The notes under the pieces were generated by a model that saw only the letters and a list, made by a program, of their open reading frames with translations, did no database searches and was not told where the DNA came from. A stretch of DNA of 64,000 nt, from assembly GCA_937146645.1 (NCBI GenBank), contig CAKZRQ010000037.1, forward strand, positions 248,001 through 312,000, given 5' to 3'. This document shows, piece by piece, positions 24,925-34,368 of the stretch. A program made the translations under genes and the position numbers. Each line of letters begins with the position of its first letter. Positions within the stretch are counted from its first letter, which is position 1. The DNA is from an uncultured Cyclobacteriaceae bacterium. Lineage in GTDB: Bacteria > Bacteroidota > Bacteroidia > Cytophagales > Cyclobacteriaceae.

Positions 24925-27700
24925 CTTTTTTATCCAAATCTATGGGCTCAACCCACCAAAATGGAATACCGTCCTCTGTTACTCCTTCTATTCGAAGATT
25001 GATCTCATTTACGCCCGTAGGAAGGAAAACTTTGAATTCATATTTACCTTCTGACGTAATGGCCGATGGGTTCCAATAAAGCGTTTGCCTTTTATTTAAT
25101 GGCTGTCCCAAACTTGGTTCATTTGGGAAAGGAGTTTTTTCGGCATACCCCCTGATAATAAATTTATTGAACCCGTAGTCATTGAAATTTCGATCCTCGT
25201 CAGCCACAAACCTATCCCCTCTTATCGTTTCTATTAAAATAGCTCCTCCAAAACCTCCCATTCCAAAAACAGGGGCACTGAGAGTGTAAACTCCAATGGA
25301 TTTCACTTCATCGGTAGTGTAGGTTTGTAAGATTTCTGCCGCAGTTTGGGTAGTCGAATCCGTGACATACCTCGAGCCGTCAATAATCAAAAGTGGGTCT
25401 CCACCATTGAGTCCGAAATTAAAATTTCCAAGGGCACCATTCCCAAACTTCATTCCTATTACCTGATCTAGGGTCATACCAGGCCACATATCAAGATCCC
25501 CCTTGGAGATGGCAACATCAGGCTCTCCGTATCCATAGTAAGTATCTGCCAAAGTCTCGATTTTTTCATCTTCCGCAACAAATTCATCCAGCAGGATAAA
25601 GTCTCCAAAATCATCATAAGCAGTCCGGTTAGAAGAAGTCTCGAATACCGAGTAATCTAATTTTGGAGAAGAACCCCTGAAAATAGGTCTGACCCGAGGA
25701 ATTAGTTCCACTGATCCATATGGTTTTTGCTTATCATCAACGGCCGCAATTGATACAGTGTCCCATTCGAAGAAATTCATGCCAGTGGCTCGGAAATAAC
25801 CTGTTGTATCGGTCGAAACAACCCCAAAATCTTCCAAATCTCCTCTAACAATGGTGATTGGATTAACATCTGGTTGTCTCCTTTTAGATTTCGTAAATCT
25901 GCCTTCTACTGATATACCATAATCAATTGAATATCTCGGATTTATCGATGCAGAGGTGATTTCCTCTTCATCAAACCAGTCAAAAAATTCAACCGGATTA
26001 TCTGAATCTTCAATTTGAGAAACGAGTTGTTTATCAGTTCCCGAAATCAGAAAGCTCGCATTAACTGGCTCATCTAAGGCATCTATCATATCCATCGAAA
26101 TCGCTACGACCTTTTTCCCATTTTCAACATAAACTGAGTCTTGAAATATGAAATTTAAATCTCCTAAATAATCCTCGTTTTCTATAGGCGATTTCTCCAC
26201 ATTAGTTCCTTTAGCCAAAACGGGAATAGCTCTCTGAAAAGCATCCTTTTCAGGATAATTCCGCATCCATTCCGTATAAGTTTTGATGAAATAATCACCT
26301 GGAGGTAAAGAGTCTGGAAGGGTAAGTGACCCTTCTATCATCCCATTTCTTATTGGGTACATTTCTTCCAAAATCAGGTTTGATCGAGAGCTCCTCAATT
26401 CTAAATGCATCAAACGGCTTAGGGTATCCTTATAGAATTGATTTTTGTATAGCATCATTCCACCGAGCCATATTGTTTCCCCTGGATAATAGTAGGGTTT
26501 ATTCGTGGTGACATAGGGTCTTTCTCTTAAGTTCTCCCATCTGTTCGCTTGAGCTTTAGTGATATCTAATTCCTCTGCAAAATTCTCGAAAATTCGAGGC
26601 GGAACGTAGTCATGGGGTAAGGTCCTACCCATCCTGGGTCTACCTATATATCCAGAAAGAACAACCTGAGTAGGATGAATAGGAATCCCATTTCTATCAA
26701 TGTCGAAATATCCTTTAGGGGCTGAAACCCATCCTACTGGATGATATATATCCATATAATATTCATTTCTCCAATTCTTCTTAAGGAAATGAACCTCAAC
26801 TCGATCTGGCCAAATAATTCTAAAATTACCGTTTTCTAAAGGTATTCGACGAATTGAGTCCTGGGCTAAAGGAACGATGGATTCCCCTAATTCTACCGTG
26901 TAAGTATTGGTCCTACGACGGTTCATCTGCTCGGGATAAGTTTTATAAAGATCAAAGCCTTGTTCATCTGCTTCCTGCAAAAGCAAGGAATGCATTAAAT
27001 GCTTTAGAGATCCCTGATAACTGGTTTCCTTCTGGAGTTGGTATTCGTTAATGATGGTAGAATCTGGTTCATCAAGCTCCTCAAAAAAGGCTAACCCAAA
27101 GTATTGTGACTTGTCTTTATAGAGCTTGTAATCTTGCAAATAGTACTCAACCCTGTAGCCCAAGGCCTTATTTTCAATAATAAGAGGTTCTTGAGCAGTC
27201 GCCTGTATATAATTAGCCCCTTTGTCCGGTTTAACTTTTTCAAACTCTAGAACCCATGGATTTAAAATTTCCTGCTTTGCGGCTATAGGATCATCAGGCA
27301 GAGCCAAAAACACTTTTTCAAATCGCTTTACATTTCGCTCCCAAGGCTTGTCTCTTCTGCTTTTGAGTTCCACCTCTGTTAAAACGGACTCAAGCGGAGC
27401 TAATGAAAAATCAATGGCTACAGTTTCGCCTGGACCAATTGAAACTTCTTGGGACTCAGCTCCATATCCAACGAAAGAAACTACTAAATCAAAAGTCCCT
27501 GGAAGATCATCTCTGGAAATCTCGTAGAAGCCATCATCATCGGTAATCGTACCAATAGTGGTATTATTAATAAAGACATTGGCAAAGGGCATGGGCTCTC
27601 CAGTCGAAGAATCCTTAACGGTTCCTTTGATAGTTTGGGCAACTAAAGAAAATGAAATAAGACAAAAAAGTAGGGTAAGTCTTATGGGTTTAGCGTACAT
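24905..27700 (-). CDS. Carboxypeptidase-regulatory-like / TonB-plug-like surface protein without a beta-barrel
   Basis: 931 residues with a signal peptide (MYAKPIRLTLLFCLISFSLVAQ). Residues about 23-110 form a CarboxypepD_reg-like domain ('TIKGTVKDSSTGEPMPFANVFINN'). The middle contains a macroglobulin MG2-like segment ('ERPYVTTNKPYYYPGETIWL'). Residues about 740-850 look like a TonB-dependent receptor plug ('LDQVIGMKFGNG', 'DPLLIIDGSRYV', 'GGFGGAILIETIRG'), and the end has 'RQTLYWNPSA'. There is no room for the 22-strand barrel of a real receptor. Function unknown; probably periplasmic or outer-membrane-attached. Its 3' end overlaps the convergent SDR gene by 20 bases. Confidence 0.75.
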   Translation of the reverse strand: MYAKPIRLTLLFCLISFSLVAQTIKGTVKDSSTGEPMPFANVFINNTTIGTITDDDGFYEISRDDLPGTFDLVVSFVGYGAESQEVSIGPGETVAIDFSLAPLESVLTEVELKSRRDKPWERNVKRFEKVFLALPDDPIAAKQEILNPWVLEFEKVKPDKGANYIQATAQEPLIIENKALGYRVEYYLQDYKLYKDKSQYFGLAFFEELDEPDSTIINEYQLQKETSYQGSLKHLMHSLLLQEADEQGFDLYKTYPEQMNRRRTNTYTVELGESIVPLAQDSIRRIPLENGNFRIIWPDRVEVHFLKKNWRNEYYMDIYHPVGWVSAPKGYFDIDRNGIPIHPTQVVLSGYIGRPRMGRTLPHDYVPPRIFENFAEELDITKAQANRWENLRERPYVTTNKPYYYPGETIWLGGMMLYKNQFYKDTLSRLMHLELRSSRSNLILEEMYPIRNGMIEGSLTLPDSLPPGDYFIKTYTEWMRNYPEKDAFQRAIPVLAKGTNVEKSPIENEDYLGDLNFIFQDSVYVENGKKVVAISMDMIDALDEPVNASFLISGTDKQLVSQIEDSDNPVEFFDWFDEEEITSASINPRYSIDYGISVEGRFTKSKRRQPDVNPITIVRGDLEDFGVVSTDTTGYFRATGMNFFEWDTVSIAAVDDKQKPYGSVELIPRVRPIFRGSSPKLDYSVFETSSNRTAYDDFGDFILLDEFVAEDEKIETLADTYYGYGEPDVAISKGDLDMWPGMTLDQVIGMKFGNGALGNFNFGLNGGDPLLIIDGSRYVTDSTTQTAAEILQTYTTDEVKSIGVYTLSAPVFGMGGFGGAILIETIRGDRFVADEDRNFNDYGFNKFIIRGYAEKTPFPNEPSLGQPLNKRQTLYWNPSAITSEGKYEFKVFLPTGVNEINLRIEGVTEDGIPFWWVEPIDLDKKVTSVQE

Positions 27701-27854
27701 AGGTCGAGTCAGTCAGGCTTAGTATTTCATACGGAAAATATTTAAAAAAGCCTTTTTTACGACGAAAATTGGATGAACGGTAAATTGAAATTTGCCCTTC
27801 GCAAGAGTCAGATTTAGGCCAAAACAAATTGCTTTCAACTCCAAATTTTTTGAA

Positions 27855-27884
27855 TTGTAAAACAGCCTATTTTGGCTACTTTTG
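27855..27884 (+). promoter_or_regulatory. Promoter of the arginase gene
   Basis: TTG (27855-27857), 19-base spacer, TACTTTTG (27877-27884): full consensus. Predicted start near 27890, leader about 35 bases. Confidence 0.75.
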
Positions 27885-27923
27885 CACAAAATATAAACCC
27901 AAGAATCAAGAGATTAATCCAAA

Positions 27924-28874
27924 ATGCGAGATATCAAACTAGTCGAAGTTCGTTCAGAGTTAGCAGCAGGAACCAGAGGTGCCAGCCTTGGTATTGATGC
28001 GCTTAAAGTTGCCAGCTTGGATAAAAAATCATCATTTTTCACGCAGTTTGAGCCTATAAATGTTCCAGATGCCAACAACTATTTATGGAGAGATAATCAG
28101 TTTCCTTTTGCTAAGCATATAGACGGAGTTTATCAGGTTCTGAATAACGTATTTAATACCATTGAACTACTGAGATTGGACGGTAAATTTCCAATCGTTC
28201 TCGCAGGAGATCATAGCACGGCTGCTGGCACAATCATGGGTATTAAGGCTGCGCATCCCGAAAAAAGACTGGGCGTGATCTGGATTGATGCGCATGCCGA
28301 TTTACACACTCCTTTCACCACTCCATCCGGAAATATGCACGGGATGCCCCTGGCCATGGCAGCTAGAATTGACAATAAAGACGCTCAAGTCAATGAACCA
28401 AATGAAAAAACCATCGACTATTGGAATAGAATCAAGAGCATCGGTGGAGACTTTCCTAAAATCAATCCTCAGGACATAGTATTTATTTCTGTTCGTGACA
28501 CAGAAGAACCTGAGGATCAATTGATTGAAAAACATGGTATAAGAAATTTCCCCACGAAAGAAGTTCAGCAGAAAGGTGTGGCTCAAATAGCGCAGGAGGC
28601 ACTAGAGCACCTAAAATCCTGTGATCAAATCTATATTTCGTTTGATGTAGACAGCATCGACAGCAATATTTCTAAGGGGACTGGAACGCCTGTTGAAAAT
28701 GGATTGACTATTGACGAAGCCGTTTCATTAAATGCGGAGTTAATTAAAGACAAGAGAGTTTGCTGCTGGGAGATAGTAGAGGTGAATCCTACGCTAGATT
28801 CCGCGAATGCCATGGCTGAAATCGCTTTTGATGTTCTTGAAACTACAACCAATTCTTTGGTAGAAAACTTTTAA
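27924..28874 (+). CDS. rocF: Arginase
   Basis: Ureohydrolase family, 316 residues; hydrolyses arginine to ornithine and urea using two Mn ions. All metal-binding segments are present: 'LAGDHSTAAGTIMG' (first His), 'WIDAHADLHTP' (Asp-x-His-x-Asp) and 'SFDVDSIDSNIS' (Asp-x-Asp). The N terminus 'LVEVRSELAAGTRGASLG' is typical of arginases rather than agmatinases. It has its own strong promoter and lies 34 bases upstream of argS, so arginine breakdown and arginyl-tRNA synthesis may share a transcript. Confidence 0.9.
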   Translation: MRDIKLVEVRSELAAGTRGASLGIDALKVASLDKKSSFFTQFEPINVPDANNYLWRDNQFPFAKHIDGVYQVLNNVFNTIELLRLDGKFPIVLAGDHSTAAGTIMGIKAAHPEKRLGVIWIDAHADLHTPFTTPSGNMHGMPLAMAARIDNKDAQVNEPNEKTIDYWNRIKSIGGDFPKINPQDIVFISVRDTEEPEDQLIEKHGIRNFPTKEVQQKGVAQIAQEALEHLKSCDQIYISFDVDSIDSNISKGTGTPVENGLTIDEAVSLNAELIKDKRVCCWEIVEVNPTLDSANAMAEIAFDVLETTTNSLVENF

Positions 28875-28908
28875 TAAACCTATTGAATCAGCCTGCGGGC
28901 AAAGAAAA

Positions 28909-30699
28909 ATGAATACACAAGAGGCTATCCAGCAAGGAATCAAAGATGCTTTCAAAGTATGTTTTGAAGTGGAGCTTTCAGATGAGCAAATTTCTCTGGC
29001 TCCCACCAGAAAGGAATTTGAAGGGACTTACACCTTTGTAGTTTTTCCATTTTTGCGAAGTACTCGAAAGAGCCCTGAGGAATCAGCTAACCTTATTGGG
29101 GAGTATTTGAAGGAAAATGTGGCTGAGGTTTCCGATTTCAATGTGGTTAAGGGTTTTCTGAACCTTGTTTTGGGTAACGCTTCCTGGATTGACCTTTTCG
29201 AAAAGATTAGAAGCAATCCAAGCTTTGGCCAGCGGCCAAAAAATGGAGAGAAAGTGATGGTGGAATACTCCTCACCTAACACTAACAAACCTCTTCATCT
29301 CGGTCACCTTAGAAATAATTTCCTAGGATATTCTGTGGCCCAAATTCTAGAAGCCAATGGTTACGAAGTAATCAAATCCAATCTCGTAAATGACCGCGGA
29401 ATCCACATTTGTAAATCCATGGTGGCCTATTCCAAATTCGGGAATAATGAAACTCCGGAGTCCTCTGGACTGAAAGGTGATCATTTGGCGGGCAAATACT
29501 ACGTTCTGTTTGACAAAGAATATAAGAAGGAAATCCAAGATCAGATTGATCAAGGTAAAACCAAAGAGCAAGCGGAAAAAGAGGCTCCTATCCTACTTGA
29601 GGCGCAAAACATGCTCAGATCATGGGAGTCGAATGATCCAGAAGTAGTGGCGCTTTGGAAAAAAATGAATTCCTGGGTGTATCAGGGTTTTGATGAGACC
29701 TATGAGAAGATGGGGGTTTCTTTCGATAAGTATTACTACGAATCCGATACATACCTTCTTGGGAAGGATATCGTGGAGGAAGGACTCGAGAAATCAGTTT
29801 TCTTCCAAAAAGAAGATAAGTCCACCTGGGTAGATTTAAGCGAAGAAGGCCTTGATGAAAAACTAGTCCTTAGGGGTGATGGGACATCGGTCTACATGAC
29901 CCAGGATATGGGTACAGCAGATTTGAAATACAATGATTTCAAGTTAGATAAATCAGTGTACGTGGTGGGCAATGAGCAAGATTACCACTTCGATGTGCTT
30001 TTTAAAATCATGCGAAAGCTTGGCAGGCCTTATGGAGATGGACTTTTTCATTTGAGCTATGGGATGGTTGATTTGCCTTCCGGCAAAATGAAATCCAGAG
30101 AAGGAACTGTGGTAGATGCGGATGATTTGATGGATGAAATGATCCAGACAGCAGAAAACCATACCAAGGAGCTTGGGAAAATCGATGGATTCACTGAAGA
30201 GCAGGCTTCTGAGCTATACGAGATTTTAGGAATGGGTGCTTTGAAGTATTTCTTGCTTAAAGTTGACCCAAAGAAAAGAATGCTTTTCAATCCTCAGGAA
30301 TCGATAGAATTCCAGGGAAATACTGGCCCATTCATTCAGTATTCTCATGCTCGGATAAAATCTATCCTTCGCAAAGCTGAACAAATCGGTTTGGATCACG
30401 AGTCAACAGACTTCAGCCAGATACAATCCATCCAGGAATCTGAGCAAAATCTGATTTTCAGTTTAAGTGAATTTGAAAAGAAAATTCAGTTGGCAGGTCA
30501 AGATTATTCTCCTTCCGTGATCGCCCAGTACCTATTTGATCTGGCAAAAGATTATAATCGATTCTATGCAGACGTCGCCATATTCCAGGAAGACGATGCT
30601 ACCTTGGTTTCTTTCCGAGTTGCACTTTCTGAATTGACCGCAAAAACAATAAAAAAGGGCATGAGTTTATTGGGTATTAGTGTCCCTGACCGAATGTAA
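28909..30699 (+). CDS. argS: Arginyl-tRNA synthetase
   Basis: 596 residues, class I synthetase: N-terminal additional domain, the HIGH-type motif in 'SSPNTNKPLHLGHLRNNFLG' near residue 125-140, 'LVNDRGIHICKSM', and the KMSKS-like 'SGKMKSREGT' near 390; C-terminal DALR anticodon-binding domain ('PFIQYSHARIKSILRKAE'). One base separates its stop from the glutathione peroxidase gene. Confidence 0.95.
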   Translation: MNTQEAIQQGIKDAFKVCFEVELSDEQISLAPTRKEFEGTYTFVVFPFLRSTRKSPEESANLIGEYLKENVAEVSDFNVVKGFLNLVLGNASWIDLFEKIRSNPSFGQRPKNGEKVMVEYSSPNTNKPLHLGHLRNNFLGYSVAQILEANGYEVIKSNLVNDRGIHICKSMVAYSKFGNNETPESSGLKGDHLAGKYYVLFDKEYKKEIQDQIDQGKTKEQAEKEAPILLEAQNMLRSWESNDPEVVALWKKMNSWVYQGFDETYEKMGVSFDKYYYESDTYLLGKDIVEEGLEKSVFFQKEDKSTWVDLSEEGLDEKLVLRGDGTSVYMTQDMGTADLKYNDFKLDKSVYVVGNEQDYHFDVLFKIMRKLGRPYGDGLFHLSYGMVDLPSGKMKSREGTVVDADDLMDEMIQTAENHTKELGKIDGFTEEQASELYEILGMGALKYFLLKVDPKKRMLFNPQESIEFQGNTGPFIQYSHARIKSILRKAEQIGLDHESTDFSQIQSIQESEQNLIFSLSEFEKKIQLAGQDYSPSVIAQYLFDLAKDYNRFYADVAIFQEDDATLVSFRVALSELTAKTIKKGMSLLGISVPDRM

Positions 30700-30700
30700 A

Positions 30701-31288
30701 ATGAAAAACTCCATTTTAATTTTATGCCTTCTCGTGCTCTTCAGCTGCCAAAAAGCAGTTCAAAGACCTGAGACCTTAGAAGCAAGTTTAGCCCTTAATC
30801 CTGAAACCATGGAAAGTAGTTTTTATGATTTTGAAATGCAGGATCTGGAAGGAAATACCAGAACCTTTTCAGAGTTCAAAGGAAAGAAAATCCTCGTTGT
30901 CAATGTCGCTTCTAGATGCGGATATACTCCTCAATATGAGGGACTTCAGGAGCTTTATTCAAACTTTTCAGATAAGGTTGTAGTACTCGGTTTTCCAGCA
31001 AATAACTTTGGTGGTCAGGAACCCGGAAGCAATGATGAAATCAAAGAATTCTGCTCAGCGAATTATGGCGTAACCTTCCCAGTTTTTGAGAAGGTATCGG
31101 TAAAAGGCTTTGATCAGCACCCTATCTACAGATGGCTTAGTGACCCTGATATGAATGGATGGAATAGCGAAGAGCCAAGCTGGAATTTCTGCAAATATCT
31201 TCTGGATGAAAAAGGAGAGCTTTTGAAGTATTACCCTAGTTCAGTTACTCCTCTTGACGAGGATATTTTAAGTCTTATTGAAGCTTAA
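30701..31288 (+). CDS. Glutathione peroxidase-family lipoprotein
   Basis: 195 residues. Lipoprotein signal (MKNSILILCLLVLFSC, acylated Cys16), then a thioredoxin-fold peroxidase: catalytic Cys73 in 'VASRCGYTPQY', the Gln of 'NNFGGQEPGSNDEI' and the Trp of 'SWNFCKYLLD'. It is the Cys form, so probably reduces peroxides with thioredoxin-like donors at the cell envelope. ATG 30701 is preferred to one 21 bases upstream inside argS because the signal peptide begins there. Confidence 0.9.
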   Translation: MKNSILILCLLVLFSCQKAVQRPETLEASLALNPETMESSFYDFEMQDLEGNTRTFSEFKGKKILVVNVASRCGYTPQYEGLQELYSNFSDKVVVLGFPANNFGGQEPGSNDEIKEFCSANYGVTFPVFEKVSVKGFDQHPIYRWLSDPDMNGWNSEEPSWNFCKYLLDEKGELLKYYPSSVTPLDEDILSLIEA

Positions 31289-31294
31289 TTTTAA

Positions 31295-32206
31295 GTGGAG
31301 GTAGAAATCAAGGACAGAAAACAGGCATGGCTTCATGCCATTCGCCTCAGAACTCTACCTCTGGCTTTAGCTAGCATTTTGGCGGGTTCCTTTGTGGCTT
31401 ACCAGCAAGGAGTCTTCCGATGGAGTATTTTTTTATTAGCTTCTTTGACCACCATCTTTCTTCAAATTTTATCCAATCTCTCGAATGATTACGGGGATAC
31501 AGTTCATGGAGCAGATCATGAAGGTAGAGAAGGTCCGGTAAGGGCAGTTCAGTCTGGGCTTATCTCACTTAAAGAGATGAAAAATGCCATGTATCTATTT
31601 GGCTTCTTCTCCTTGATTACCGGACTGGTACTCATCTATCTTGCCTTGCAAAATCTTTTGCTTTTCGGACTTTTTCTAATCCTCGGTTTATTAGCCATTT
31701 GGGCTGCGATTACTTACACCTCGGGAGCAAATCCTTATGGTTATTTGGGCCTTGGTGATATATCCGTTTTCTTGTTTTTTGGACTACTAGGGGTAATTGG
31801 TACGTTTTTTCTTCACAGCAGTGACTTCTTCTCACCTGTAATATGGATTGGAGTTTCATTAGGATTCTTTAGTACAGCTGTACTGAACATTAACAACATT
31901 CGTGACATCGAATCCGATACTGAAGCGGGTAAAAAATCCATCCCAGTAAGAATTGGAAAGCAAGCAGCCATCCGATACAATTGGTTTTTGATTGTAGCAG
32001 GCAATCTCACACTCGGTTTATTTATTCTGATCACCCAGGATTACGGAGCACTTTTAGCTCTTCTGGCAATGCCACTGATGATCAAAGTGGGATTAGGTGT
32101 TCAGAAGGCTAAAAGCTCAAAGCAAACTGACCCTTATCTCAAGCAAATGGCACTTTCCACTTTGCTTTGGGTTCTCTGTTTTGGGGTAGGAATTCTTTTT
32201 TTATAA
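31295..32206 (+). CDS. menA: 1,4-dihydroxy-2-naphthoate polyprenyltransferase
   Basis: UbiA-family membrane enzyme of menaquinone synthesis, 303 residues with about eight or nine transmembrane segments. The N terminus 'WLHAIRLRTLPLALASILAG' and the aspartate-rich loops 'LSNLSNDYGDTVHGADHEGR' and 'NNIRDIESDTEAGKKS' are diagnostic. The start codon is GTG (31295); the frame has no ATG until well inside the protein. It follows the peroxidase by six bases. Confidence 0.92.
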   Translation: MEVEIKDRKQAWLHAIRLRTLPLALASILAGSFVAYQQGVFRWSIFLLASLTTIFLQILSNLSNDYGDTVHGADHEGREGPVRAVQSGLISLKEMKNAMYLFGFFSLITGLVLIYLALQNLLLFGLFLILGLLAIWAAITYTSGANPYGYLGLGDISVFLFFGLLGVIGTFFLHSSDFFSPVIWIGVSLGFFSTAVLNINNIRDIESDTEAGKKSIPVRIGKQAAIRYNWFLIVAGNLTLGLFILITQDYGALLALLAMPLMIKVGLGVQKAKSSKQTDPYLKQMALSTLLWVLCFGVGILFL

Positions 32207-32271
32207 ATCTGACAAATGTCCTTTTAGAGTTAGGTTTTTTCCTATAATTTGGAGGAAAACCCAGAAATATT

Positions 32272-33123
32272 ATGACAAAGGTTCTAGTACCCTACGATTT
32301 TTCAGACCAGGCAAATCATGCGTTAAACTTCGCTACTAAGATTGGCGAATCCATGGATAATATTCACATAGAAGTGCTTCATGTGATGGAAATACCAACC
32401 AATACCAGTTTTGGAACAATGGGTGGAGGAGAAGAATTTCCAGACCTGGAAAACCAAATGTTTTTCATGGAGCTCATGGAAAGAAGGAAAACTCAGATCA
32501 ACGAGCTCAAAGAAAAATATACAGAAAAGGCGTTTAGTTTTGAAGCGAAAATCAAACTCGGAAACGCTTTCCAGGGAATTTCGGATAGTATCAATGAGGA
32601 AGAGCCTGATCTGGTGATTATGGGATCAAAGGGCGTGACTGGAATGGAAGAGGTTTTAATCGGTAGCAATACTGAGAAAGTGGTAAGAACAGCGGCTTGC
32701 CCAGTTGTAACCATAAAGAGTGAAACCGACCCTAAGGATATCCATAAGATCGTTTTCGCGAGTGATTTCAGCAATGAATCAGCAGAAGTGGCCGCGAGAA
32801 TCAAAAGACTTCATCACCTTCTTCAAGCTGAATTATACCTCGTTTACATCAATACACCAGGAAACTTTGAGACCAGCAGAGAGTCCATCGAAAGAATTAA
32901 GGAGTTCGCTTCAAGTAATGGTATCGATGATGCCAAAGCCGAGATTTATAATTCCCGATCTGAGGAGTCCGGTATTTTGGAATTTGCCCAGGATATCGAT
33001 GCCGACCTGATCGCGATGACCACTCATGGCCGAACAGGATTCCTTCACTTGGTGATGGGTAGCATCGCGGAAGACGTGGTGAATCATGCGAAAAGACCGG
33101 TCTGGACTTTTAAGGTTGACTAG
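32272..33123 (+). CDS. Universal stress protein with two UspA domains
   Basis: 283 residues, two tandem Usp folds of about 140 residues each: 'KVLVPYDFSDQANHALNFA' and 'KIVFASDFSNESAEVAARI' open the two halves. Both carry a nucleotide-binding G-x2-G-x9-G-S/T type loop ('MGSKGVTGMEEVLIGSNTEK' and 'THGRTGFLHLVMGSIAED'), so ATP binding is likely. Roles of such proteins in stress tolerance are general; no specific function can be given. Possibly followed in the same transcript by the SUI1 factor (19-base gap). Confidence 0.9.
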   Translation: MTKVLVPYDFSDQANHALNFATKIGESMDNIHIEVLHVMEIPTNTSFGTMGGGEEFPDLENQMFFMELMERRKTQINELKEKYTEKAFSFEAKIKLGNAFQGISDSINEEEPDLVIMGSKGVTGMEEVLIGSNTEKVVRTAACPVVTIKSETDPKDIHKIVFASDFSNESAEVAARIKRLHHLLQAELYLVYINTPGNFETSRESIERIKEFASSNGIDDAKAEIYNSRSEESGILEFAQDIDADLIAMTTHGRTGFLHLVMGSIAEDVVNHAKRPVWTFKVD

Positions 33124-33142
33124 TCTCTAGACAATTCCATTT

Positions 33143-33496
33143 ATGGGTAGAAAAAATAATGACTGGAAAAATCGGAGTGGAATGGTTTATTCCACCAATG
33201 ATGATTTCGAATATAACGATGGTTCCGGTGAGGAGGCAGAGACACTTGCTCCGTCGGAGCAAAGCCTAAAAGTAATGCTTGATAAGAAAGCCCGAGGTGG
33301 AAAAAAGGTCACACTCGTGGCCGGCTTCGTTGGTTCTGAAGAGGATTTGAAAGTATTAGGGAAAGAATTGAAGAGTAAATGTGGTGTTGGTGGATCAGCA
33401 AAGGACGGTGAGATCTTGATTCAGGGTGATCATCGAGATAAAGTCTTCGATCTACTTTTGAAGGGAGGATATCGTGCAAAAAAATCCGGTGGCTAA
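33143..33496 (+). CDS. SUI1/YciH-family translation initiation factor-like protein
   Basis: 117 residues; after a polar 45-residue N terminus comes the SUI1 domain with 'GGKKVTLVAGFVGSEEDLKV' and 'LKSKCGVGGSAKDGEILIQG'. Bacterial homologues (YciH) resemble eukaryotic eIF1 and may influence start-codon selection. The last 23 bases overlap the next gene. Confidence 0.9.
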   Translation: MGRKNNDWKNRSGMVYSTNDDFEYNDGSGEEAETLAPSEQSLKVMLDKKARGGKKVTLVAGFVGSEEDLKVLGKELKSKCGVGGSAKDGEILIQGDHRDKVFDLLLKGGYRAKKSGG

Positions 33497-34214
33497 ACCT
33501 AAAAGTCCATATTTCTTATTTCAGGCAAAGCTGTATCCAGTCCTACCCTATTTAATTTATAAGGCTAATCAAGTCAAGAAAACCTACCCTACTCCCCCGG
33601 CAATGAGCAATCATTTGAACCTTGGTAGTTCGGACGAAAAGTACCTGATTATTGGGGAATCGACAGCCGCTGGTGTGGGCGCCAAAGATACCACCGGTAC
33701 GATTGCTCACCGCATTTTCGAGTCATTTGGGAAGAAGGTAGAAGTTATAAACTTTGGAAAAAATGGTATTCGGGTGAAAGAAGTCATCCCTACCTTCAGA
33801 CATCAACTCGAGGCTATCGAAGATCCCATGGAAGGAGTTTTCATTTATATGGGTGCAAATGATTGTTTCAAACTTACTTCTCCAAATGAATACGAGCGAT
33901 CACTTTTGAGACTTTTGGATCAGGTAAAAACTCAATTCAATCCTAATTGGATTTATCTGGCTGATATCCCACCTGTCCAAATTTTCCCAGCATTTCCCTC
34001 TATCCTCAAGAGCTATTTAAAAGATCAGCGTTCATTCCTGAGATCTCAGATGAAAAAGATTGCTCAACAGGACGATAGTATAGTTTTCGAAGAGATAGAA
34101 TTGGACTTAGATAAGTCATTCTTTTCAGAAGATCTTATTCACCCTTCATCCTTTGGATATTCCGCCATCGCAGATTTCTCCATTGCTGGACTTAAGCGGG
34201 CGAACAAAATATAG
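33474..34214 (+). CDS. SGNH/GDSL-family hydrolase
   Basis: 246 residues. SGNH blocks are visible: block I 'LIIGESTAAGVGAKD' (Ser nucleophile), block II Gly in 'NFGKNGIRVKEV', block III 'YMGANDCFKLTSP' (Asn) and block V 'EDLIHPSSFGYSAIADF' (Asp-x-x-His). No signal peptide is apparent, so a cytoplasmic or membrane-associated esterase/lipase is likely; the substrate is unknown. Start is GTG at 33474, overlapping the SUI1 gene by 23 bases; the first in-frame ATG would remove 43 residues and still leave block I intact, so the exact start is uncertain. Confidence 0.85.
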   Translation: MQKNPVAKPKSPYFLFQAKLYPVLPYLIYKANQVKKTYPTPPAMSNHLNLGSSDEKYLIIGESTAAGVGAKDTTGTIAHRIFESFGKKVEVINFGKNGIRVKEVIPTFRHQLEAIEDPMEGVFIYMGANDCFKLTSPNEYERSLLRLLDQVKTQFNPNWIYLADIPPVQIFPAFPSILKSYLKDQRSFLRSQMKKIAQQDDSIVFEEIELDLDKSFFSEDLIHPSSFGYSAIADFSIAGLKRANKI

Positions 34215-34246
34215 ATAGGCCTTTAGTCACAAAACTTTATTTGGTC

Positions 34247-34276
34247 TTGTAGGTTATTTCACCATTCCTATCTTTG
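34247..34276 (+). promoter_or_regulatory. Promoter of the his operon
   Basis: TTG (34247-34249), 19-base spacer, TATCTTTG (34269-34276): full Bacteroidota consensus. The expected transcription start (about 34280-34284) falls within a few bases of the leader-peptide ATG at 34285. Confidence 0.75.
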
Positions 34277-34284
34277 CTGAAGAA

Positions 34285-34368
34285 ATGAAGAAATCAAACG
34301 CTTATATCGCTCTTTTTCCCGAGACACATTATGGTCTTGCGGCTCATCATTTCCACCATTCCTGCTAA
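34285..34368 (+). CDS. Histidine-rich leader peptide of the his operon
   Basis: A 27-codon frame starting MKKSNAYIALFPETHYG and ending LAAHHFHHSC, directly behind the his promoter and 94 bases before hisG. Five of the 27 residues are His, four of them within five codons (34345-34359: CAT CAT TTC CAC CAT) near the stop, the hallmark of leader peptides that sense charged tRNA-His by ribosome stalling. Downstream, mutually exclusive pairings are possible (GGAAT 34369-34373 with ATTCC at 34358 or 34409; GGTATCGT 34390-34397 with ATGATACC 34414-34421; CCTACC 34383-34388 with GATAGG 34402-34407), but no strong hairpin with a T-run is seen, so the mechanism is open. The frame itself is unmistakable in this context. 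Confidence 0.8.
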   Translation: MKKSNAYIALFPETHYGLAAHHFHHSC

